64,000 bases of DNA. Origin: Plectonema cf. radiosum LEGE 06105. GTDB taxonomy: Bacteria > Cyanobacteriota > Cyanobacteriia > Cyanobacteriales > Nostocaceae. Both the position numbers and the translations under genes were made by a program. The DNA is taken from NCBI RefSeq assembly GCF_015207665.1, contig NZ_JADEWL010000016.1, positions 1 through 64,000 on the forward strand, given 5' to 3'. Position 1 is the stretch's first letter. Each line of letters begins with the position of its first letter. Under the pieces are notes generated by a model. The model was not told where the DNA came from and did no database searches. It saw only the letters and a program-made list of their open reading frames with translations. Shown here in pieces: positions 8,397-18,343 of the stretch.

Positions 8397-8953
8397 AGTT
8401 GAATACCCGAAAATTTTCGCTACTTTACGACAACTTGAAATTATGCTTGTCCATTAAAACAAAAATATTCAATTTTGAAAACTCTACTAACGTACTTTTT
8501 TTTAAATTCATGATTACTTTATCATTACTGCTATACAAAAGCATTTTTCTCAGTAATTACTCGGTGATGAGATTTTTTACTCTTTTGAGCAATAAATATT
8601 CGTTTTAAAGGATGGAATGTTTTCGGGCTTTTCCCTTGTAGGCAACAATCGACTTTACACATATTATCTCTTTTTGAATCGCCTTTGAATGTAATACTGC
8701 CTACAATTAAGCAATTAAGTCCTAGAAAAGAGTTAGACTTAGTTAACATTTTTTGGGATATTTTACCTTTATATATAGATATATATAGAAGAAAGGGTGT
8801 TTTGAATTCTGCTGTTTGAGATTATAGACCATTCATTATCAACATAAATCTGCGTTACAAGGACAATTCATCGTAAAACAGTAGATAGAGGGATTTATTT
8901 GATTGCGGAATCATCAAAAATAGATATGAAAACAGTCTGCTTGAGGTCAATTC
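8397..8953. other. Intergenic region without recognised genes
   Basis: 557 bp of AT-rich DNA between divergent genes, presumably holding both promoters. I found no convincing gene; a 72-codon minus-strand reading frame (8531-8749) has no family-like features and no clear ribosome binding site. No clear repeat is present. Confidence 0.5.
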
Positions 8954-9283
8954 ATGATTATCACCACAACTGATGTAATTCAGGGAGCCATTGTTGAATC
9001 ATATTTGGGTGTTGTAACCGCCGAAATTGTCTATGGTAGTAATTTCTTGCGCGATTTTTTAGCTGGGATAAGAGATATTATCGGTGGACGCACGGGTAGT
9101 TACGAGCGTTTATTTGAAGAAGGACAACAAAAAGCACTAGCAGAATTACAACAACGAGCGCAGCGTTTGGGAGCGAATGCTGTTATCGGTATTGAAATTG
9201 ATACCGGCACAATCAATGTTGACCAATCTGGTGTTTTACTACTAATTACTGCTGTCGGTACTGCTGTCAGAATACGTGAGTGA
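8954..9283 (+). CDS. YbjQ/DUF74 family protein
   Basis: A 109-residue protein of the YbjQ (UPF0145) family. These small proteins are called putative heavy-metal-binding in some databases and have no proven role. Typical blocks are VIQGAIVESYLGVVTAEIVYGSN-type N-terminus, a middle helix rich in RLFEEGQQKALAELQQRA, LGANAVIGIEID near residue 73 and a C-terminal GTAVRI strand. Full length. It stands alone between long gaps. Confidence 0.88.
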   Translation: MIITTTDVIQGAIVESYLGVVTAEIVYGSNFLRDFLAGIRDIIGGRTGSYERLFEEGQQKALAELQQRAQRLGANAVIGIEIDTGTINVDQSGVLLLITAVGTAVRIRE

Positions 9284-10002
9284 ATGACATCATCACAAGC
9301 TGCATTCCCATGAATAATTTATTAACGAAAAAGTATCGGATACTATAGGCATTCTGGAGACGCGATTTTTATTAAGCTAATGTGCAGCTAGATTGTATAA
9401 GACGAGAATATCAAATTCTTGTAGTGCGGGCTGTTAGCCCGCTACTCAAATACAAATTAAATGCGTAGCAGCTTAACTATACTGCAAACGAGTGAAATCT
9501 AAATTTATGTCATACTGAGCGTAACGTAGTGCAGGAAAGAATTTCGGACGGAGATTCTTCACTTTGTTCAGAATGACATGAGTAAAGCGTTTTTAGTATA
9601 CTTTGACTCAATTATCCTGTCTCCAGTATGTTGTTATCTACCATATTTATGCCACTCAAACAAATAGCCACTGAAGTTTTTCAATCATCTGCTTTTTCTG
9701 ATGCATTTATTCATATTTACGTAATATATTGGTCTACTTATTGGCCTAGTTATTACTAGATTTGTTATCCTATATTTATCAATAAATTTTAATATTTATT
9801 TTCCAAAACTCTTAATAAAAATTAATTTTTATCTTTAATAAAAATTCATCCTTTTCAGATCAAGATACTAGCTAAAGATAGAGTTACAAACTATTCCGTT
9901 GGATAGATATGGATAATTTAAAATTATAATTTAATTACTAATTATAAGCAGTGGAATTGCTAAAAAAAATTTTAGTGAAAAAGCCAGGAGAAACGTTTTA
10001 AG
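9284..10002. other. Intergenic region with two dispersed-type hairpins
   Basis: 719 bp without a convincing gene. It holds a GCGGGCT-GTT-AGCCCGC hairpin near 9426 and a longer palindrome near 9509-9582 (GTCATACTGAG paired with GTTCAGAATGAC), both resembling dispersed repeats of cyanobacterial genomes. The last 300 bp are very AT-rich and run into a clear ribosome binding site (AGGAGA) before the next gene. Confidence 0.5.
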
Positions 10003-10617
10003 ATGTCTTACGTAAATAGAGTAGGTGAAGAAGTAATTACGGAACCTGGGGTAGCCAGTAGAGTTGTAGATTATCACGATCGCGTTCGTTGGGGTCCAAT
10101 AATTTCCGGCTTGCTAGTTGGTTTAGCTACTCAGTTAATTTTGAGTGCATTGTTCGGTGCCATTGGAGCCACTTTTGTATCCGATTCCGGCGCACCTCGT
10201 ACCATCGCACCCGACATTGCAGGTAACGTCGGGATTTGGTCAACAATTGCTTTATTAATTTCTCTGTTTGTTGCGGGTTGGATTACAACTCGTGCTTGTG
10301 GTCCGATGAACCGCAGTACAGCTTTGTTAAATGGTGCAATTCTTTGGGCTACAACCTTGGCTGTCAGTTCTTGGTTATTAGCTAGTGGTGTATCCGGTGC
10401 TTTCGGTGTTGCAGCTTATAATGCTGGTGAAGTTATTAATCAGATAGGGGTACCCCAAAATGTACCTAACGTGACTGCACAACAAACCCGTGAGATTGCT
10501 GCTGCAACTTCTAGAGGTTTGTGGTGGTTTGTATTCGGTTCTTTACTCGGTTTAATCGCATCAATGATTGGCGCAGCAGTAGGTGCGCGTACTCCCCGTG
10601 TCCGTCATCAAGATTAA
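10003..10617 (+). CDS. Conserved membrane protein of unknown function, four helices
   Basis: A 204-residue protein with a polar N-terminus (about 1-30) and four hydrophobic segments (about 31-55, 76-97, 106-130 and 167-190). The loops are rich in Gly and Ala, and the C-terminus is basic (ARTPRVRHQD). It lacks recognisable catalytic residues. AGGAGA about 12 bases before the ATG supports the start, and a strong terminator follows. It resembles stress- or envelope-associated membrane proteins common in cyanobacteria, but I cannot assign a function. Confidence 0.75.
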   Translation: MSYVNRVGEEVITEPGVASRVVDYHDRVRWGPIISGLLVGLATQLILSALFGAIGATFVSDSGAPRTIAPDIAGNVGIWSTIALLISLFVAGWITTRACGPMNRSTALLNGAILWATTLAVSSWLLASGVSGAFGVAAYNAGEVINQIGVPQNVPNVTAQQTREIAAATSRGLWWFVFGSLLGLIASMIGAAVGARTPRVRHQD

Positions 10618-10676
10618 AAACTTGTATGTATATAAAACTAAGTTTTAACTAAGTTTTAATAGTTTTCATAATTATT

Positions 10677-10702
10677 AAAAGCACCTGTTTTCGGGTGCTT
10701 TT
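10677..10702 (+). terminator. Rho-independent terminator
   Basis: AAAAGCACC (10677-10685) pairs with GGTGCTTTT (10694-10702) and is followed by a T-rich run. It lies 60 bp after the membrane protein gene and just before the convergent gene at 10720, so it may serve both directions. Confidence 0.8.
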
Positions 10703-10719
10703 CAATTTTTGAATTAAAT

Positions 10720-10977
10720 TTACCACTTCAAAAAAGCGGCTTCAACTCCCTTTTCTCGGCGAATTTTTCCATCTTGCTCAAACCAATCAATAATTTGCTT
10801 TGTAGTTAATTCTTCAACTGCAACATTGTTTTCTTTAGCTATCTGCTGTAATACTCTGTGTGAAGAAATTGTCAATCTAGTCAGAAATTTCTCCGCAGAA
10901 GAAAGTAAAGCAGCATCAACTTTCGCCGATTCTTCCAAAGTTAAAAATTGTGTCGTTGGTTGTTGTTGAAATTCCAT
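10720..10977 (-). CDS. Small protein of unknown function
   Basis: An 85-residue soluble, mostly helical protein (core about LSSAEKFLTRLTISSHRVLQ and ELTTKQIIDWFEQDGKIRRE). The composition looks genuinely coding: charged, helical, no low complexity. I do not recognise the family. Start is ATG at 10977. It is convergent with the membrane protein gene and shares the terminator region. Confidence 0.65.
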   Translation of the reverse strand: MEFQQQPTTQFLTLEESAKVDAALLSSAEKFLTRLTISSHRVLQQIAKENNVAVEELTTKQIIDWFEQDGKIRREKGVEAAFLKW

Positions 10978-11387
10978 AATTCCTATCGAAGTAAGTGGGT
11001 AGAAAGATTTATCATTATGATAAGGGAGTAGGGAGTAGGAAGTAGAAATAAGCTATTCAGGCAAGTTTACATTTTGTTACATAGTTATGTTTATTTGTAC
11101 CCACTTACTTATCTACAGGATTTTGCAGATAAATCAACTACAGCATTATATTATAAAGCTCTTATGGGATGGAGATAAATTGTCGGGAAGAACATCTGCC
11201 CGACAAAGCAAGCCGCACCCTTGCGGGTGAACGGAGCATCCCTGACCGTCCGAATCTGCCTCATAAAGATGAAATATGCTGTATATTAATCAATCATGGG
11301 CATGGAGCATTGTAACAATCCAAAATCCACAATTCGTAGCTTGTCCGTAAGGACATAATCTCAAATCTAAAATCCAATAACTCCTAA
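10978..11387. other. Intergenic region with repeats
   Basis: 410 bp without a gene. It includes GGGAGTA heptamers (11022-11047), a perfect TTGTCGGG/CCCGACAA hairpin at 11180-11206, a CACCC/GGGTG hairpin near 11216, and AATCCAAAATCC-type repeats near 11320-11370 that recur around the suf genes. Confidence 0.55.
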
Positions 11388-12053
11388 CTATTTCCTAGCT
11401 TCTACTAAATAACCACAACGATGTTCGCCATTGATAATCCAATGGGTACGTTCTACTGTACAATCGGGTAAAACAGCAGCAAACATCTCTAATTCATGTC
11501 CGCAAACGCTGGGAAATGACTCCGCAACATTGGAAATCGCACAATTATGCTCTAAAAAAATAAATTTGTCTTCAACTTCTGAGTCCTCGGCTTCTACAGG
11601 ATGGTATTCAGCCATAAAACCTTCAGCTTTTCTCAGTTCAACTAAAGCTGCTACTCGAAGACGCAGCGAACCTTTACCTAAAAGTCGCCGATAATCTTGA
11701 GCTTTACGCTCCCATTGTTTTTGTAAAATCGAACTTACTTGGTCTCGTCCTACAGTTTCTGCTAAAGTATCAAGTAAGGAAACAGCGAACTTGCCGTAAC
11801 TGTCCCCAACTTCTCGACGCAAGCGTTCCTTACCTTTATCACTTAACCGATAAACGTGCTGCGGTCGTCCCATCCCTATTTGTTCGGAGGAATAAATTAT
11901 TAACTCTTCACCCTCCAAATCTTTGAGGTGCCGACGAATCGCTTGAGGACTAACTTTCAAGGCATCTGCAAGCTGCAAAGCTGTAGCCTGCAATTCTTTG
12001 AGCAGATATTCTAAGATATCCTGTTTGGTTGAGGACTGCTGGCTAGTTTCCAT
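11388..12053 (-). CDS. sufR: SufR, Fe-S-sensing repressor of the suf operon
   Basis: A 221-residue DeoR-type regulator with an N-terminal winged helix (LLKELQATALQLADALKVSP...RRHLKDLE) and four C-terminal cysteines (171, 184, 198 and 213 from this start) spaced C-x12-C-x13-C-x14-C, the SufR cluster ligands. With its 4Fe-4S cluster SufR represses sufBCDS and itself; loss of the cluster relieves repression (known for Synechocystis SufR). ATG at 12053, with AGGA six bases upstream, is preferred over an upstream TTG at 12074. It is divergent from sufB, with two operators between. Confidence 0.95.
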   Translation of the reverse strand: METSQQSSTKQDILEYLLKELQATALQLADALKVSPQAIRRHLKDLEGEELIIYSSEQIGMGRPQHVYRLSDKGKERLRREVGDSYGKFAVSLLDTLAETVGRDQVSSILQKQWERKAQDYRRLLGKGSLRLRVAALVELRKAEGFMAEYHPVEAEDSEVEDKFIFLEHNCAISNVAESFPSVCGHELEMFAAVLPDCTVERTHWIINGEHRCGYLVEARK

Positions 12054-12090
12054 CGTCGTCCTAAAAATATTCAAGAAAATTTAACTTAAA

Positions 12091-12104
12091 CAACATCAAT
12101 GTTG
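12091..12104. promoter_or_regulatory. SufR operator 1 (CAAC-N6-GTTG)
   Basis: CAACATCAATGTTG is a perfect inverted repeat matching the CAAC-N6-GTTG site described for cyanobacterial SufR. It lies 38 bases upstream of the sufR ATG in the sufR-sufB gap, so it is well placed for autoregulation. Confidence 0.85.
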
Positions 12105-12136
12105 TTAATCTAGCGTAAAATGAAGATAGATTAAAA

Positions 12137-12150
12137 CAACTTGATTGTTG
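12137..12150. promoter_or_regulatory. SufR operator 2 (CAAC-N6-GTTG)
   Basis: CAACTTGATTGTTG is a second perfect CAAC-N6-GTTG site. Its start is 46 bp from that of the first, about four helical turns, so both dimers could sit on one face of the DNA. It is the sufB-proximal site. Confidence 0.85.
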
Positions 12151-12180
12151 TTTAAGTCTTCATAATCATTGTAACAGTAG

Positions 12181-12197
12181 CGTGACCTACAGTCACG
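12181..12197 (+). other. Hairpin in the sufB leader
   Basis: CGTGAC-CTACA-GTCACG is a perfect 6-bp stem about 85 bases before the sufB ATG, followed by a second weaker pairing (GGGA/TCTCCC). It is probably within the 5' untranslated leader; function unknown. Confidence 0.4.
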
Positions 12198-12281
12198 TTT
12201 GGATGGGAATCTGCTATTTGATAGCCCGTCTCCCAACCTTAAAGAGGATACTAAGAAGCGAAGGAAGCGAGAATATTAACG

Positions 12282-13718
12282 ATGAGTGCAACTGTAAAAA
12301 CTTTAGTCAACCAGCCTTACAAGTACGGTTTTATTACTGACATCGAGACAGATACTATTCCTCGCGGATTAAGTGAGGACGTAATTCGGGTAATTAGTGC
12401 GAAGAAAAACGAGCCGGAATTTATGTTGGAGTTTCGTCTCAAAGCTTACCGTCAGTGGCTGAAGATGACAGAACCAGATTGGGCTAGTGTTGATTATCCT
12501 GCCATTGATTATCAAAATATCATTTATTATTCTGCTCCTAAACAAAGCGCTAAAAAGAAAAGTTTAGATGAAGTAGATCCAACTTTGCTAGAAACCTTTG
12601 AAAAGTTGGGTATTCCGCTATCGGAACAGAAGCGTTTAGCTAATGTTGCTGTGGATGCAATTTTCGATAGCGTATCTGTAGCAACTACTTTTAAAGAAAA
12701 ATTGGCAGAAGAAGGAGTTATTTTCTGTTCGATTTCCGAAGCTTTACAGGAACATCCGGAATTAGTGCAAAAATATCTCGGAAGCGTTGTTCCCGTTGCC
12801 GATAATTACTTTGCAGCTTTGAATTCTGCGGTTTTCAGCGATGGCTCTTTTGTTTTTATTCCCAAGGGAGTAAAATGTCCTATGGAACTGTCTACCTATT
12901 TCCGGATTAATAACGGCGATACCGGACAGTTTGAGCGGACTTTAATCGTTGCCGAAGAAGACAGTTACGTTTCGTATCTTGAAGGCTGTACCGCGCCAAT
13001 GTACGATAGTAATCAGCTACACGCTGCGGTTGTGGAACTCGTAACCTTAGATAATGCTGAAATCAAATACTCTACCGTACAAAACTGGTACGCCGGAGAT
13101 GAAAATGGTAAAGGCGGAATTTACAACTTTGTAACTAAGCGCGGTTTGTGTAAAGGGAAAAATTCTAAAATATCTTGGACTCAGGTAGAAACTGGTTCTG
13201 CGATTACCTGGAAGTATCCTAGCTGTGTATTAGTAGGGGATAATTCTGTTGGTGAGTTTTATTCGGTAGCGCTGACTAATAACAAGCAGCAAGCCGACAC
13301 CGGAACCAAAATGGTTCATATTGGTAAGAACACCCGTTCTACAATTATTTCTAAAGGAATTTCTGCCGGTAAATCTAGTAACAGCTATCGCGGTTTGGTG
13401 AAAGTCAATCCGAAAGCTGATGGAGCGCGAAATTATTCTCAATGCGACTCAATGTTGATTGGGGATAACGCTCATGCTAACACTTTTCCTTATATTCAAG
13501 TACAGAATAATGCTGCAAAAGTAGAGCATGAAGCTTCAACTTCCAAAATAGGGGAAGACCAACTATTTTACTTTTCTCAGCGTGGTATTTCTACCGAAGA
13601 CGCGATCGCGATGATGATTAGTGGTTTCTGTAAAGATGTATTTAATCAGCTACCAATGGAATTTGCTGTGGAAGCTGATAAACTCTTGAGTTTGAAGTTG
13701 GAAGGAAGTGTTGGATAG
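12282..13718 (+). CDS. sufB: SufB, Fe-S cluster scaffold subunit
   Basis: A 478-residue core scaffold subunit that forms the SufBC2D complex and receives sulfur for cluster assembly. It has the SufB/SufD beta-helix core and the SufB signatures [12 protein letters not shown] near residue 235 and [20 protein letters not shown] near 385-405, containing the conserved Cys and His. Length is as expected for the cyanobacterial protein. It is first in the sufBCDS order, facing sufR. Repression by SufR is expected from the two operators upstream. Confidence 0.97.
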   Translation: MSATVKTLVNQPYKYGFITDIETDTIPRGLSEDVIRVISAKKNEPEFMLEFRLKAYRQWLKMTEPDWASVDYPAIDYQNIIYYSAPKQSAKKKSLDEVDPTLLETFEKLGIPLSEQKRLANVAVDAIFDSVSVATTFKEKLAEEGVIFCSISEALQEHPELVQKYLGSVVPVADNYFAALNSAVFSDGSFVFIPKGVKCPMELSTYFRINNGDTGQFERTLIVAEEDSYVSYLEGCTAPMYDSNQLHAAVVELVTLDNAEIKYSTVQNWYAGDENGKGGIYNFVTKRGLCKGKNSKISWTQVETGSAITWKYPSCVLVGDNSVGEFYSVALTNNKQQADTGTKMVHIGKNTRSTIISKGISAGKSSNSYRGLVKVNPKADGARNYSQCDSMLIGDNAHANTFPYIQVQNNAAKVEHEASTSKIGEDQLFYFSQRGISTEDAIAMMISGFCKDVFNQLPMEFAVEADKLLSLKLEGSVG

Positions 13719-13738
13719 ATTTTCGTGGTTATCAATTT

Positions 13739-13890
13739 TAGATTTTAAATTTTGGATTTTGGATTGAAGTTGGGAATTTCTTTGTGATTCTGCGGGATTT
13801 TTAAAATCCTCTTAGATTAAATCAGCTTAGAAGCTCATTCAAGAGTTGCGTACATCAATCTAAAATCCAAAATCCAAAATTATTTAAAGC
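13739..13890. repeat. Inverted AATCCAAAATCC repeats between sufB and sufC
   Basis: The 207-bp spacer is bounded by TTTTAAATTTTGGATTTTGGATT (about 13744-13767, quoted as separate short words TTTTAAAT, TTTGGATTTTGGATT) and its near-complement CTAAAATCCAAAATCC-type sequence at about 13859-13882. Related AATCCAAAATCC words occur after sufD (16061-16084), before sufS (16395-16413), near 11320 and near 62660, so this is a dispersed low-complexity repeat. The pairing could form a long stem that affects sufC expression. Confidence 0.55.
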
Positions 13891-13925
13891 GCTACTACAT
13901 ACCTGAAGAAATATAGAGTAGAAAA

Positions 13926-14714
13926 ATGATTGTTGAAAATAGTAAAGTTGTGCTGTCAGTAAAAGATTTGACGGCTAATATTGATGGAATTCAGATTCTT
14001 AAAGGTGTAAATCTGGAGGTGCGTGCTGGTGAAATTCATGCGATTATGGGACCAAATGGTTCTGGAAAAAGTACATTTTCTAAAGTTTTAGCGGGACATC
14101 CTAGTTATGAAGTGACTGGTGGTGAAGTGATTTTTCAAGGACAAAATCTTTTGGAAATGGAACCCGAAGAACGTGCAAGAAATGGTATATTTTTAGCATT
14201 TCAATATCCTTTAGAAATACCTGGTGTGAGTAATTTAGATTTTTTAAGAGTCGCTTACAATTCTCGACGTAAAGCCCAGGGTTTAGAAGATATAGACGCT
14301 TTTGATTTCGATGATGTGGTAGAAGAAAAGTTGGAAGTGGTGAAAATGGATTCTGCTTTTCTCAGCCGTAGTTTGAATGAAGGATTTTCCGGTGGTGAGA
14401 AAAAGCGCAATGAAATTCTCCAAATGGCACTTTTACAACCGGATTTAGCAATTTTGGATGAAACCGATTCTGGGTTAGATATTGACGCGCTTAAAATCGT
14501 TGCCAATGGCGTAAATCAGTTGACTACTCAGCAAAATGCCACCATCATGATTACCCATTATCAACGGTTGCTTAATTATATTGTCCCAGATTACGTTCAT
14601 GTCATGGCAAAAGGGCAGATGATCAAATCTGGTGGGAAAGAGTTAGCTTTAGAGTTAGAAGCTGAAGGCTATGATTCGATTTTAGAAGAAGCTGGTGTTG
14701 AGGTGGGTGTGTAA
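13926..14714 (+). CDS. sufC: SufC, ABC-type ATPase of the Suf complex
   Basis: A 262-residue soluble ATPase that drives the SufBC2D scaffold. Walker A is GPNGSGKST at residues 42-50; the ABC signature is the SufC-type [11 protein letters not shown] near 156; Walker B is [14 protein letters not shown] near 176 and the switch His follows in MITHYQR. The stop codon overlaps the sufD ATG by one base, which indicates translational coupling. Confidence 0.97.
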   Translation: MIVENSKVVLSVKDLTANIDGIQILKGVNLEVRAGEIHAIMGPNGSGKSTFSKVLAGHPSYEVTGGEVIFQGQNLLEMEPEERARNGIFLAFQYPLEIPGVSNLDFLRVAYNSRRKAQGLEDIDAFDFDDVVEEKLEVVKMDSAFLSRSLNEGFSGGEKKRNEILQMALLQPDLAILDETDSGLDIDALKIVANGVNQLTTQQNATIMITHYQRLLNYIVPDYVHVMAKGQMIKSGGKELALELEAEGYDSILEEAGVEVGV

Positions 14715-16060
14715 TGAATATACAAGTTTCTCCTAGTTCGATTCCCAACTCTACACAAACAAACTTATCCAATGGACATTTAAATAAAGATGTTTATTTG
14801 AATGGATTGTTAGATAAAGTTAGCGTGATTAAAACTGAAGGATGGCTGCAAGAATTAAAAGATAATGCTGCTAATTGGGTGCGTCATTCAACATTACCAA
14901 CAAAGAAAGATGAAGAATGGCGATTTACCGATTTATCCGCATTACGTCAATTAGATTTTAATCTAGAGACGAATAATTCTGTATCCCCAGATTTTGCTGA
15001 TTTTACAGCAATTAGTGATACTCGTTTGGTATTTGTCAACGGTGTATTTGTCAAAGAATTATCCGCGATCGCCAATTTACCAGATGGAGTTGTAGTCAGC
15101 AATTTATCTGGTTTACCTAATTTGGATGGTGAATTAGTTAAGCAATATTTAGCACAATCTGAAGGTGCTAAAGAAGTATTTACGGCTTTGAATACAGCTG
15201 GAATCAAGGATGTAGCCGTGATTTGGCTATCTCGTAATGTAGTAGTAGAAACACCGATACATTTAGTATTTATTACCACTGGAAATCAAATAATTTCTCA
15301 ACCACGTTGTTTGGTAGTAGCTAAAAGTGGTTCTGAAGTAACCTTTGTCGAAGAATTTATTAATGGAAGTACCGGGGAAGAAGATAAACAAGTTTATCTA
15401 AATAACGTCGTTACAGAGATTTGGGTAGATGAAAACGCAGGAGTAAATCATACCAGAATTGAAAACGATAGTGTAGAAGCTTTTCACATTGGGAAAACAG
15501 CTGTTACTCAAGCTCGTAACAGTCGCTATACCTGTAATGCAATAACTTTAGGTGGAAAGCTATCGCGACATAACTTAGAAATATTACAAACTGGCGAACA
15601 AACCGAAACAACTCTTAACGGTTTGACAATAATTTCTGGTAATCAATTGTCAGATACTCATAGCGCACTTGCTCTGAATCATCCTTACAGTAACAGCAAA
15701 CAGTTACAGAAAAACATCATAGGGGGTAAAGCTTATGGGATATTCAATGGTAAAATATTCGTTCCCAAACCCGCACAATTAACAGACGCATCCCAATTAA
15801 ATCGTAACTTGCTACTATCTCCTCAAGCACGAGTAGACACCAAACCACAATTAGAAATTACCGCCGATAATGTCAAATGCGCTCATGGAGCTACAGTAAG
15901 TCAGTTAGAAGATGATGAAATTTTCTATTTACAAAGTCGGGGAATTAATGAAAATAACGCTCGTCACCTATTAATTAACGCTTTTGCAGCCGAAATAATT
16001 AACCAAATACCTGTTCCTTCCCTGCGTCAAAATTTAACTCAAACAGCCAATCGATTTTAG
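14714..16060 (+). CDS. sufD: SufD, Fe-S scaffold subunit
   Basis: A 448-residue partner of SufB in the SufBC2D complex. The N-terminal helical part (about 1-100, including LPTKKDEEWRFTDLSALR) is followed by the beta-helix core and the C-terminal signature AHGATVSQLEDDEIFYLQSRGI with a conserved His. Its start overlaps the sufC stop. Length is normal. Confidence 0.96.
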   Translation: MNIQVSPSSIPNSTQTNLSNGHLNKDVYLNGLLDKVSVIKTEGWLQELKDNAANWVRHSTLPTKKDEEWRFTDLSALRQLDFNLETNNSVSPDFADFTAISDTRLVFVNGVFVKELSAIANLPDGVVVSNLSGLPNLDGELVKQYLAQSEGAKEVFTALNTAGIKDVAVIWLSRNVVVETPIHLVFITTGNQIISQPRCLVVAKSGSEVTFVEEFINGSTGEEDKQVYLNNVVTEIWVDENAGVNHTRIENDSVEAFHIGKTAVTQARNSRYTCNAITLGGKLSRHNLEILQTGEQTETTLNGLTIISGNQLSDTHSALALNHPYSNSKQLQKNIIGGKAYGIFNGKIFVPKPAQLTDASQLNRNLLLSPQARVDTKPQLEITADNVKCAHGATVSQLEDDEIFYLQSRGINENNARHLLINAFAAEIINQIPVPSLRQNLTQTANRF

Positions 16061-16415
16061 ATTTTAAATTTTGGATTTTAGATTAAATAAATAATAGTTA
16101 CTACTCTAATAGTACTTGTTTTTTCTCTCTCTATTGTTTGCGGTTGTTTGAAATCAGTAATCTTTGAGAATGAATGATAGAAGTAATGAAGTAATATTTA
16201 TTTAGCAACTAACATTCAATCTTTAATCCAAAACTATAAATCCAACATCCAAAATCCTTTCATGAATGTAATATGACTTGTTTCTTCTCTCTCTATTGTT
16301 TGCGGTTGTTTGAAATCAGTAATCTTTGAGAATCATAGAACTAATATTTATTTAGCAACTAACATTCAATCTTTAATCCAAAACTATAAATCCAAAACCC
16401 AAAATCCAAAATAGT
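16061..16415. other. sufD-sufS spacer made of a duplicated segment
   Basis: 355 bp without a gene. Nearly all of it is the two copies of a roughly 140-bp direct repeat (entered separately), flanked by AATCCAAAATCC words. No clear promoter or ribosome binding site for sufS was found; the sequence right before its ATG is repeat DNA. Confidence 0.6.
16114..16407. repeat. Tandem direct duplication, two copies of about 130-145 bp
   Basis: Copy 1 (16114-16257) and copy 2 (16276-16407) share long identical stretches, e.g. CTCTCTATTGTTTGCGGTTG and ATTTAGCAACTAACATTCAA, with a 12-base difference in the middle. The period is about 162 bp. The near-identity indicates a recent tandem duplication in the sufS upstream region. 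Confidence 0.85.
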
Positions 16416-17678
16416 ATGGCTTTCACCCAGGAAAAAACTCTTGCTGATCGGGTTCGTCGAGACTTCCCAATATTACACCAAGAAGTTAACGGTAAACCTT
16501 TAATTTACTTAGATAACGCTGCAACATCTCAAAAACCTTTATTCGTACTTGATACTATTCGTGACTACTACGAAAAATACAATTCTAACGTACATCGTGG
16601 CGCACATCACCTCAGCGCTAAAGCTACCGATGCATACGAAGCAGCACGAGATAAAGTTGCTCAATTCATCAACGTAAAATCTCGCGAAGAAATCGTTTTT
16701 ACCCGTGGTGCTACCGAAGCGATAAACTTGGTTGCTTACAGTTGGGGAATGAATAACTTACAACCGGAGGATGAAATAATTCTTTCGGTAATGGAACACC
16801 ATAGCAACATCATACCTTGGCAATTAGTCGCTCAGAAAACTGGTGCAGTATTGAAATACGTCGAATTGACACCAGAAGAAACTTTTGATTTAGAACAGTT
16901 TAAAAAACTGCTTTCCGATAAAACAAAATTGGTATCAATAGTTCACGTTTCTAACACCTTGGGTTGTATAAATCCGGTAGCAGAAATTTGTAAATTAGCT
17001 CATGAAAACAAGGCAAAAGTATTAATTGATGCTTGCCAGAGTGTACCTCATATGCCCGTTGACGTACAACAAATTGACTGCGATTGGTTAGTAGCTTCCG
17101 GACATAAAATGTGCGCTCCTACAGGTATTGGCTTCTTGTATGGAAAATTAGAAACCTTGCAAGCAATGCCGCCATTTATGGGTGGTGGAGAAATGATTGC
17201 CGATGTATTTTTAGACCATTCCACCTACGCAGAATTACCACATAAATTTGAAGCTGGTACTCCCGCAATTGGTGAAGCGATAGCTTTGGGTGCAGCAGTG
17301 GATTATCTTAATAATATTGGCATGGATAAAATCTATGCTTATGAATCGGAATTGACTGGTTACTTATTTCAACGATTAAGGGAAATCCCAGAGTTAAGAA
17401 TTTATGGTCCCAAACCCGATGAAAAAGGTTATGGAAGGGCTGCACTAGCTTCATTTACTGTCTCGGAAGTTCATCCCAACGACTTATCAACCTTATTAGA
17501 TAACGAAGGTGTAGCGATTCGTTCTGGACACCATTGTACCCAACCACTGCATCGTATTTTAAACGCTCCGGGTACAGCAAGAGTTAGTTTATCTTTTTAC
17601 AATACTCGTGAAGAAATCGATACTTTTATTACAGCTTTCAAAGAAACTTTGGATTTCTTTAGCAGTATTATTGGTTAA
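16416..17678 (+). CDS. sufS: SufS, group II cysteine desulfurase
   Basis: A 420-residue PLP enzyme that removes sulfur from cysteine for the Suf scaffold, normally with SufE. The PLP lysine is K231 in [11 protein letters not shown], and the catalytic cysteine is C374 in [11 protein letters not shown], typical of the SufS/CsdA class. Full length. It is separated from sufD by a duplicated spacer, so it may have its own promoter. No sufE lies nearby. Confidence 0.97.
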   Translation: MAFTQEKTLADRVRRDFPILHQEVNGKPLIYLDNAATSQKPLFVLDTIRDYYEKYNSNVHRGAHHLSAKATDAYEAARDKVAQFINVKSREEIVFTRGATEAINLVAYSWGMNNLQPEDEIILSVMEHHSNIIPWQLVAQKTGAVLKYVELTPEETFDLEQFKKLLSDKTKLVSIVHVSNTLGCINPVAEICKLAHENKAKVLIDACQSVPHMPVDVQQIDCDWLVASGHKMCAPTGIGFLYGKLETLQAMPPFMGGGEMIADVFLDHSTYAELPHKFEAGTPAIGEAIALGAAVDYLNNIGMDKIYAYESELTGYLFQRLREIPELRIYGPKPDEKGYGRAALASFTVSEVHPNDLSTLLDNEGVAIRSGHHCTQPLHRILNAPGTARVSLSFYNTREEIDTFITAFKETLDFFSSIIG

Positions 17679-17773
17679 ATTGATGGTAAGTAATTGCTAA
17701 TAACTTGTACAATTAATAGGCCAGTAATATTTGATATTTAAGCAACTATAGCTTGTAAATTGAGAGGTCAAAT

Positions 17774-18118
17774 ATGAAAAACGTTATTTCCTTGGGGTTG
17801 TTAACCTTATCCATAGGCTTAATTCCCATCATTTATCATCAGAAAGTGTTGGGAAAATCTCAATTAATTGTCCAGCAAAATAATCCGGAAAATGTTACCG
17901 TATCTCCAGATTTTGGTTACATTCAAACCAGAAATGGGCGAATTGCCATTAACACAGATAAAACTTATTCTATCTATAATCAAGATGACAAAGTTGTGGC
18001 AGAAAACATTAGTTTAGAAGAATTACAAGCGAAACATCCGGAATTACACGAGATTATCAAAGACTCAATAGCTAAAGAAACCTTGATGATGGATGCGGGT
18101 ATTGGTATCGGTAGATAA
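17774..18118 (+). CDS. Putative exported small protein, unknown function
   Basis: A 114-residue protein with an N-terminal hydrophobic stretch (LGLLTLSIGLIPIIY) that could be a signal peptide or anchor, followed by a hydrophilic domain (TVSPDFGYIQTRNGRIAINT...LEELQAKHPELHEIIKDSI) and a Gly-rich end (GIGIGR). GAGG precedes the ATG by about 9 bases. I do not recognise the family. It lies alone downstream of sufS. Confidence 0.6.
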   Translation: MKNVISLGLLTLSIGLIPIIYHQKVLGKSQLIVQQNNPENVTVSPDFGYIQTRNGRIAINTDKTYSIYNQDDKVVAENISLEELQAKHPELHEIIKDSIAKETLMMDAGIGIGR

Positions 18119-18343
18119 ATAGCTCCAAAAATATTTTTGCTCGACGATTTGTGTCAATTATCAAAGGTGATTAATCTTGGTAATTGGCATTATTTATTTA
18201 ATACCGGAACTAACTGGAAATTCTTAAAAATTATTGAAAAAATTGTATAGATTAACCTTAATGAATATTATATTAATAATGTAAGTAAAATATTTGGAAT
18301 CTTGTGTCATATTTCTGAAAAATCAACTTTGGAAATAAAAAAA

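Noticed and set aside
8531..8749. Minus-strand frame of 72 codons
   Set aside because: No ribosome binding site, no family-like pattern and AT-driven composition; judged chance.
12181..12260. Possible riboswitch in the sufB leader
   Set aside because: Only a simple hairpin; no known Fe-S riboswitch pattern matched. Kept as a hairpin only.
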